64,000 nucleotides of DNA from Ruegeria_C sp041537925 (GTDB lineage Bacteria > Pseudomonadota > Alphaproteobacteria > Rhodobacterales > Rhodobacteraceae). Where the stretch lies: positions 124,001-188,000 of the forward strand of contig NZ_JBGOSH010000003.1 of the NCBI RefSeq assembly GCF_041537925.1. Direction: 5' to 3'. Of this stretch, positions 60,784 through 64,000 are shown one piece after another. Position 1 is the stretch's first letter. Each line of letters opens with the position of its first letter. The notes beneath the pieces are model-generated. The model was not told where the DNA came from. It was given only the letters and a program-made list of their open reading frames with translations, and ran no database searches. The position numbers and the translations under genes were made by a program.

Positions 60784-62496
60784 TTAAGCGTCCTCAGCGA
60801 GATAGCTGGCACCTTCAAACTGTGAAAGAAAGACCTTTCCGGTCAACTCAGACAGGAAATGAGCACGTTTCAAACGATCCATCACCGGGCCTTTCACTTC
60901 TGATAAATGCAAGCTCACGTCCATCTCGCGCAGGCGCTCGTTAATTGCTTCCAAGGATTCCAATGCGCTCAGATCAATTTCGTTGATGGCGGAGCATTGC
61001 AGGATCACGTGACGAATTGCTTTGTCCCCCGCGACCCGCGCTTGGATCTTATCCTCAAGGAAGCGCGCATTGGCGAAGTATAGGCTTTCGTCAACGCGCA
61101 ATGTCACGACCCTAGGGTCTGTGATCACCTCATGTCGCAGAATATTGCGGTAGTGTTCGGTTCCAGGCACCTGGCCGACTTCGGCGATATGCGGCGCGGA
61201 CGATTTATAGAGATGTAACAGGATCGACAGGCCTACACCCGCAGAAACGCCCGCTTCGACCCCGATGGCGAGGGTGATCAGGATCGTGGCCAGAACAGCG
61301 GCGAAATCCGCTTTGGAATAACCCCAGCTGCGTTTGAGGATCGAAAAATCCACAAGGCTCAGGACCGCGACGATGATCGTGGCCGCAAGCGTCGCTTTGG
61401 GCAGAAAGTAGATAAGCGGGGTCAGGGCAAGCGCTGCGATAGCAAGGCCGATGGCGGTAAAAGCGCCCGCTGCAGGCGTTTCCGCCCCAGCGTCGAAGTT
61501 CACAACCGATCGAGAAAACCCGCCGGTGACTGGAAAACCGCCGGTGAGTGATGCGCCAATGTTGGCAGCACCCAGACCGATGAGCTCCTGATCTGGATCG
61601 ATCCTTTGGCGCTTCTTGGCAGCCAGTGTTTGAGCAACCGAGATCGACTCCACAAAACCGATGACCGAAATCAGGAATGCAGGCAGCAGAAGCTGACCCA
61701 AGAGCGCGGGTGAGACAGATGGCAAGGTGAAAGGCGGCAAGCTTTGCGGCACCTCGCCCACGATTTTGACCCCCCTGTCAGCAAGGCCTAAGGCCCAGAC
61801 TGCCAGCGTCGTCGCCACGACGACGACAACTGGGCCGGTCTTGACCAATACACCTATTAGCCCTGCACCCAGTCCAAGGCGGGTCAAGAGCGGTTTCAAT
61901 CCTTTGCGGACCCAGAACAGAAACCCAGTGGCGAGCACCCCGATCACCGCAGTGATCCAATTGGTCTGGGACAGGTGGCCAAATAGCGAGACCACAAAGT
62001 CCAGCAAATTGTGCCCATGCGCATCGATCCCAAGGATGTGTTTAAGTTGGCTGGCCGCGATGATAATGCCCGACGCAGTGATGAATCCGGCAATCACAGG
62101 GTGCGACAGAAAATTGGCGATGAACCCCAGTCGAAACAGTCCGATCGCCAGCAGCATCACACCGGATAGGCCTGCCAGCGAAAGAGCCGCGACAGCAAAC
62201 CCTATCGTGCCTTGTTCGGCGATGTTGCTCAGCGCTGCGGCGGTCATCAGTGAGACGACCGCCACCGGCCCGACCGCCAGCGCGCGGCTGGTGCCGAACA
62301 CAGTATAAAGCAGGATTGGCACGATCGACGCGTAAAGCCCGGCCTCCGCCGGAAGCCCGGCCAGCAACGCATAGGCCAGCGATTGCGGGATCAGCATAAT
62401 CGTTACGATCAAGGCTGCCATCAGATCGTTTGAAAGGGCCATGCGTGTATAGTCGCGACCCCAGCTCAGGATCGGCAAATATTGGGACAGGGTCAT
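60784..62496 (-). CDS. SulP family inorganic anion transporter with STAS domain
   Basis: A 570-residue inner-membrane transporter: an N-terminal SulP core with ~12-14 helices (LIPQSLAYALLAGLPAEAGLYAS is the family signature; SLTGGFPVTGGFSRS near residue 325) and a cytoplasmic STAS domain (~450-560, HVILQCSAINEIDLSALESL). Members carry sulfate, bicarbonate or other anions, and substrate cannot be read from sequence. Next to a sulfide oxidoreductase gene on the same strand, 57 nt downstream of its stop, sulfate or another sulfur oxyanion is the best guess. Confidence 0.9.
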   Translation of the reverse strand: MTLSQYLPILSWGRDYTRMALSNDLMAALIVTIMLIPQSLAYALLAGLPAEAGLYASIVPILLYTVFGTSRALAVGPVAVVSLMTAAALSNIAEQGTIGFAVAALSLAGLSGVMLLAIGLFRLGFIANFLSHPVIAGFITASGIIIAASQLKHILGIDAHGHNLLDFVVSLFGHLSQTNWITAVIGVLATGFLFWVRKGLKPLLTRLGLGAGLIGVLVKTGPVVVVVATTLAVWALGLADRGVKIVGEVPQSLPPFTLPSVSPALLGQLLLPAFLISVIGFVESISVAQTLAAKKRQRIDPDQELIGLGAANIGASLTGGFPVTGGFSRSVVNFDAGAETPAAGAFTAIGLAIAALALTPLIYFLPKATLAATIIVAVLSLVDFSILKRSWGYSKADFAAVLATILITLAIGVEAGVSAGVGLSILLHLYKSSAPHIAEVGQVPGTEHYRNILRHEVITDPRVVTLRVDESLYFANARFLEDKIQARVAGDKAIRHVILQCSAINEIDLSALESLEAINERLREMDVSLHLSEVKGPVMDRLKRAHFLSELTGKVFLSQFEGASYLAEDA

Positions 62497-62553
62497 TGAT
62501 GTCTCGGACAGTGTTGGCCGCCTTGCTCAGTTGCAGGCAAGGCGACGAGGACA

Positions 62554-64000
62554 TTATTCAGCGGCGATCTTTTCAGGCTTCGCCATCCATTCGCGCCCTT
62601 TCAGCATGCCTTTCCAGTAGATCGGCGGCAGCATCTTTTCCTTGAGGAACCAAGCCGTTCTCGTTGGCTTGGTGCCATCAACCAGATACTTCGGGAAACT
62701 CGGCAGCATTGCACCGCCGTAACCAAACTCAGCCAGCACGATCTTTCCCCGCTCCACGGTCAGCGGGCAGGACCCGTAGCCGTTGTATTGTGCGACAGGG
62801 GACCCACCGCGCATGTCAGCCACAATGTTCTCCGCCACAATCGGTGCCTGAATACGCGCCGCCGCTGCCGTCTTGGCATTCGGAGCATTCATCACATCAC
62901 CCAACGACCAGATGTTATCATAGGTCTTGTGCCGCAGCGTGGCCTGATCAACATCGACCCAGCCTGCCGCGTCTGCGAGGGCGGAGACACGGATGAAGTC
63001 AGGTGCTGTCTGCGGCGGGCACACATGCATCATGTCGAAGTCCATCTCAACCCGCTCGACCGGGTTATCTGGCTTGGCCACGTCGAACCATGCCTTTTTC
63101 GCCGGTCCTTCGACTGCGACGAGATTATAAAAGAAGTTTAGGCTGGCGTCGTATTTCTTAACGTACTCCATCAGCGCAGGGACGTAGTCTTTGACCCCAA
63201 ACAGCACACCGCCCGCGTTGTTGAACTGGATGTCAATTTTTTTCAGAACGCCGCGCCGGTGCCAGGCATCGCCTGACAGATACATCGCTTTCTGCGGTGC
63301 GCCTGCGCATTTGATCGGCATAGGCGGCTGGGTAAAGATAGCGCGACCTTCCTTCATCCCTTGCACGAGTTCCCACGTGTAGGGGGCGAGGTCATAGCGG
63401 TAATTCGAGGTCACGCCGTTCTGGCCCAACGTATCGACAAGGCCCTCAATCTTGTTCCAATCCAACTTCAGCCCTGGGCAGACGATCAACCGCGTGTATT
63501 TCACAACGCGGCAGCCATCGAGGATCACGGCGTTGTTTTCAGGTTCAAAGGCCGCAACAGCAGCTTTGATCCAACGCACCCCTTGAGGGATCAGAGAACC
63601 CATGGTGCGGGATGTCTGCTGCGGCTCAAAGATACCGCCGCCAACCATGGTCCAGCCTGGCTGGTAGTAATGAATGTCGGCGGGATCGATGATCGCGATC
63701 TCAAGCCCTGGCTTGCGAGCTTTCAGGCTGGCGGCAGCGGCGATCCCGCCCGCGCCTGCACCTACGATCACCATGTCATATTGGGCATCTGCCGTATCAG
63801 TAGGTGTTTTGCTGCCGTTCACGATCCGCCGCACAACACCCCTCATATCATAGCCCGCCGCCTTAGTTGCAGCGAGGATATCGGCGACGCTGCGCGTCTT
63901 AGCCTGAGACAGGGACCAGAGTGTTGCAGAGCGTGTACCTGTGCGACAATAGGCGAGCACTGGACCGGGCAAATTGGCTGAAGCGGTGTCAAAAGCGGTC
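62554..64000 (-). CDS. DUF442/phosphatase-like domain fused to sulfide:quinone oxidoreductase (5' partial)
   Basis: The frame is open to the window's right edge, so the N-terminus is missing; 481 residues are visible. First comes the end of a tyrosine-phosphatase-like DUF442 domain with the P-loop YCRTGTRS. An SQR-type flavoprotein follows: MVIVGAGAGGIAAAASL binds FAD; Cys residues in LIVCPGLKLDW and IKCAGAPQKAMYLS are placed like SQR redox Cys. SQR oxidises sulfide to polysulfide or persulfide at the membrane with quinone as acceptor. This fusion is known in proteobacterial sulfide-detoxification operons. Confidence 0.85.
   Translation of the reverse strand, partial: TAFDTASANLPGPVLAYCRTGTRSATLWSLSQAKTRSVADILAATKAAGYDMRGVVRRIVNGSKTPTDTADAQYDMVIVGAGAGGIAAAASLKARKPGLEIAIIDPADIHYYQPGWTMVGGGIFEPQQTSRTMGSLIPQGVRWIKAAVAAFEPENNAVILDGCRVVKYTRLIVCPGLKLDWNKIEGLVDTLGQNGVTSNYRYDLAPYTWELVQGMKEGRAIFTQPPMPIKCAGAPQKAMYLSGDAWHRRGVLKKIDIQFNNAGGVLFGVKDYVPALMEYVKKYDASLNFFYNLVAVEGPAKKAWFDVAKPDNPVERVEMDFDMMHVCPPQTAPDFIRVSALADAAGWVDVDQATLRHKTYDNIWSLGDVMNAPNAKTAAAARIQAPIVAENIVADMRGGSPVAQYNGYGSCPLTVERGKIVLAEFGYGGAMLPSFPKYLVDGTKPTRTAWFLKEKMLPPIYWKGMLKGREWMAKPEKIAAE

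Noticed and set aside
60453..60825. Roughly 120-codon open frames on both strands after sulP
   Set aside because: Neither has a ribosome site or recognisable family, and part is only sulP in another frame; kept as an unassigned stretch.
1..64000. CRISPR array, tRNA, rRNA or prophage
   Set aside because: No regularly spaced repeats, no cloverleaf-like or rRNA-like sequence and no phage structural genes were seen.

Overview
The window reads as chromosome of a marine alphaproteobacterium of the Roseobacter group (Rhodobacterales). This rests on the TrcR-type cell-cycle regulator (DUF1013), the tauR-xsc-pta-soeABC sulfonate module, the lptCAB-hpf-ptsN order, the high GC of the core genes and an alphaproteobacterial sigma-32-like promoter before clpB. 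I see no rRNA, tRNA or CRISPR array.

Region 1 (1-11.6 kb) is mostly housekeeping: a class III cyclase cut by the window edge, dinB, a NUDIX hydrolase, pyrF, a CHMI-like isomerase, clpB, small envelope proteins, trcR, a secreted RNase T2, and an ArsR-regulated ArsP-type permease. Region 2 (11.7-22.5 kb) is a C2-sulfonate module. TauR, with putative TauR sites before its own gene and before xsc, controls Xsc (sulfoacetaldehyde to acetyl phosphate plus sulfite) and Pta. SoeABC oxidises the sulfite; an alpha/beta hydrolase gene sits inside the soe operon. Region 3 (22.5-35.6 kb) is core again: dapA, a lytic transglycosylase, a transporter, a split mnmC pair, an OmpA lipoprotein, a cation transporter, RNase D, kdsD, lptCAB, hpf and ptsN.

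Region 4 (35.7-56.3 kb) looks acquired. It has a decayed IS110 transposase and a 144-bp inverted-repeat element on the left and an IS5-type fragment on the right. Its core is a predicted N-heteroaromatic (nicotinate-type) degradation locus: a molybdenum hydroxylase (FAD subunit plus a fused FeS-Mo subunit), a 6-hydroxynicotinate reductase homologue, an ApbE-like UPF0280 protein, two tandem DUF1185 proteins, a MarR regulator, a divergent enamidase homologue and a ferredoxin-NADP reductase. Downstream on the same strand are an ADP-ribosylglycohydrolase-like protein, a PfkB sugar kinase, a PotABCD-type ABC transporter, an isochorismatase-like hydrolase and an MGH1-type glycosidase. Three copies of an ATTAGT-type palindrome at the three promoter regions suggest one MarR regulon. 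This is the most interesting part of the window: a ring-reducing pathway known from an anaerobic Eubacterium, with a different set of accessory genes and no recognisable genes for the later fermentation steps.

Region 5 (56.3-64 kb) carries sulfur and thiol stress genes: a Cds1-type cysteine desulfhydrase, a cysteine-type GST divergent from a SigZ-family ECF sigma factor, a gene-poor decayed stretch, an AHL-lactonase-like metallo-hydrolase, a SulP transporter and a phosphatase-sulfide:quinone oxidoreductase fusion that runs off the right edge.
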